Source of the DNA: Chara braunii
Lineage: Eukaryota; Streptophyta; Charophyceae; Charales; Characeae
Direction of reading: 5' to 3'
Assembly: GCA_003427395.1 (NCBI GenBank)
Contig: BFEA01000472.1
Location: 979,617 to 1,011,312, forward strand
DNA length: 31,696 nucleotides
Every line of letters begins with the position of its first letter. Position 1 is the stretch's first letter. Shown here piece by piece: positions 30,509-31,696 of the stretch. Made by a program: the position numbers and the translations under genes. The notes under the pieces are model-generated. The model saw only the letters and a list, made by a program, of their open reading frames with translations. It had not been told where the DNA came from and did no database searches.

Positions 30509-30626
30509 CCGGTGTGTCTGTTACCCGGTATATCTGTTTGCTTGGCGTGTCTGTTTGCCTGCTATGTCTGTCCGCCCGGTACGTTTGTTCACCCGGTTTG
30601 TCTGTTCACCCGGCGTGTCAGTTCCT
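30509..30626 (+). repeat. 17-bp minisatellite, seven units
   Basis: Units of the type CCGGTGTGTCTGTT(T/C)(G/A)C start at 30509 (16 bases), 30525, 30542, 30559, 30576, 30593 and 30610. It directly continues the TG/CA-rich block. Confidence 0.9.
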
Positions 30627-30838
30627 CTTTCCCCCTTCTCTCCCTGTGTGTGTGACATCCAGAGTGATCCGGTGTATGTGAACAGAAAGTAGTTTTCGGG
30701 CGCTGAGTCACCACCGCCAGTGACAATGACCCGTATCTGGGTTTCCCTGTCTTTGAGTTCTGAGTTAACGCATGCCGTCAGTTTGGTGTGTTGCCGTTTA
30801 CATACATGAAAAGTGTGAATGAGCGCGAGTCTGATTAC

Positions 30839-30871
<33 letters not shown>

Positions 30872-30888
30872 GATCATAATAATAATAG
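30839..30888 (+). repeat. (AAT)n microsatellite 2
   Basis: AAT units interrupted by a CGATC block. Confidence 0.95.
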
Positions 30889-31282
30889 AACGCAAGGAAC
30901 ATGAATGTGGACTAAGCACAGAAATCCAAATTGCAAAATCACACCGAAGTCCAAGTAGTCATAGCCAGAGCAGATAGCACAATGGAATCGAGTAACCATC
31001 CATTTGAGAACGATACAACAGAATTGTGAGTCAATGTCCAAGCCCAATCGGGCAGCACCAACAGTATAACCCAATGTAGCTCTCTCTCTTGAATGGCGCC
31101 AGGCGCCCTATCTACTCTACAGCCTAATACTACACTACAACATGGAAGCAACCAGACCACTGGACGACCAGCGAGTGATGACGTCAACACCAATGCCGAC
31201 CTCCTCTCCACCAGGTACGTCCCTCTCCTCCTTTACAACCTCATTACACAGATGCCACATGCACCTTATTCAATCGTGCATG

Positions 31283-31299
31283 TAATAATAATAATAGTA

Positions 31300-31330
<31 letters not shown>

Positions 31331-31343
31331 AAATAATAATAAT
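31283..31343 (+). repeat. (AAT)n microsatellite 3
   Basis: AAT units with two AGT substitutions and one AAA interruption. Confidence 0.95.
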
Positions 31344-31369
31344 CTTTTATACCCTAAAGGGAAAACCAG

Positions 31370-31625
31370 TCCTCGCGTGACGTTGCCGCCGGGCCCAGGG
31401 AAAGTCGGGCAGGGAGGCCCGCGAGTGGTACCGCGGGGCCGTGGGGACGTGCCCGTGGGACAGCGACGCGGGACGGCGACGAGCATGACGGTTCGGGAGG
31501 GGCGCGGCGGGCGGGTCCACGAAAAATCGCGCCGGGGGGGGTGCCGGTCGGCGGGGTCCTCTTTGCCAGGCATGGCTGGGTGGAGCGACGTGTCGGTCGG
31601 GGCGGGGCGGTTGGGTACACCGACG

Positions 31626-31628
<3 letters not shown>
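31370..31628. other. Very GC-rich block
   Basis: The sequence turns sharply GC-rich (GCGGGGCC, GGGCGGGTCC, GGGGCGGGGCGG). Frames are Pro/Arg-rich on the minus strand as a result. It could be a CpG-rich promoter-like segment, an rDNA spacer piece or a GC-rich repeat. I recognise no conserved rRNA core. Confidence 0.5.

Positions 31629-31629
<1 letters not shown>

Positions 31630-31693
<64 letters not shown>
31630..31693 (+). repeat. (GA)n microsatellite
   Basis: An uninterrupted AG tract of 64 bases at the window's right edge. Confidence 0.95.
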
Positions 31694-31694
<1 letters not shown>

Positions 31695-31696
31695 GG

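Noticed and set aside
29913-30681. Several Cys/Val-rich plus-strand frames up to 182 residues, resembling secreted cysteine-rich proteins
   Set aside because: All three frames stay open because of TGTG/TCAC repeat wording; no start, splice or domain evidence.
31370-31628. rRNA gene or ITS
   Set aside because: GC-rich, but no conserved rRNA or plant ITS1 core motif could be found by eye.

Overview
The window looks like repeat-dominated nuclear DNA of a eukaryote, most likely a large-genome land plant. The clues are very long direct repeats of retrotransposon type, a 5'-truncated LINE with a poly(A) tail, a pseudogene resembling a plastid-type elongator tRNA-Met, many pure A/T tracts and tri-/dinucleotide microsatellites, and no intact host gene. 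The species cannot be named from the sequence. I found no rRNA gene, CRISPR array or bacterial-type operon.

Region 1 (1-18214) is dominated by one structure: a ~6.6-kb sequence at 1-6675 that recurs in the same orientation at 11624-18214. Both copies end at the same point in ...GACA, as an LTR would. The first copy is followed at once by a degraded initiator-tRNA-Met-like primer-binding site, and ~320 bp further on by a well-placed ATG opening a basic, gag-like reading frame that soon degenerates. The 3.9-4.9 kb between the copies has no recognisable protease, reverse transcriptase, RNase H or integrase. The best reading is a non-autonomous LARD-like LTR element whose LTRs are longer than its interior. 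The left LTR is cut by the window edge. The two copies are identical for the first 1412 bp and then abruptly differ by several percent, and both carry an N at the same homologous base.

Region 2 (18215-20650) is the right flank: a degenerate tRNA-Glu-like sequence, several short tandem arrays (about 29, 82, 29 and 25 bp), a cluster of TGACG motifs, a ~71-bp inverted repeat and a 58-nt A tract. Region 3 (20670-22400) packs at least nine perfect or nearly perfect hairpins into ~1 kb, followed by a 54-bp minisatellite open in reading frames on both strands and then a TATA motif.

Region 4 (24200-27800) holds a LINE remnant on the minus strand (zf-RVT-like C-terminus, 3' UTR with three covarying hairpins, poly(A) tail) joined to a tRNA-Met(CAU)-like pseudogene, a second tRNA-Met(CAU)-like sequence near a 27-nt A tract, and two diverged copies of one unidentified repeat in opposite orientations. 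Region 5 (27800-31696) is non-coding, with three (AAT)n tracts, a TG/CA-rich degenerate repeat passing into a 17-bp minisatellite, a very GC-rich block and a terminal (GA)n tract. No gene here is likely to be functional; the window is a record of nested and decayed transposable elements.
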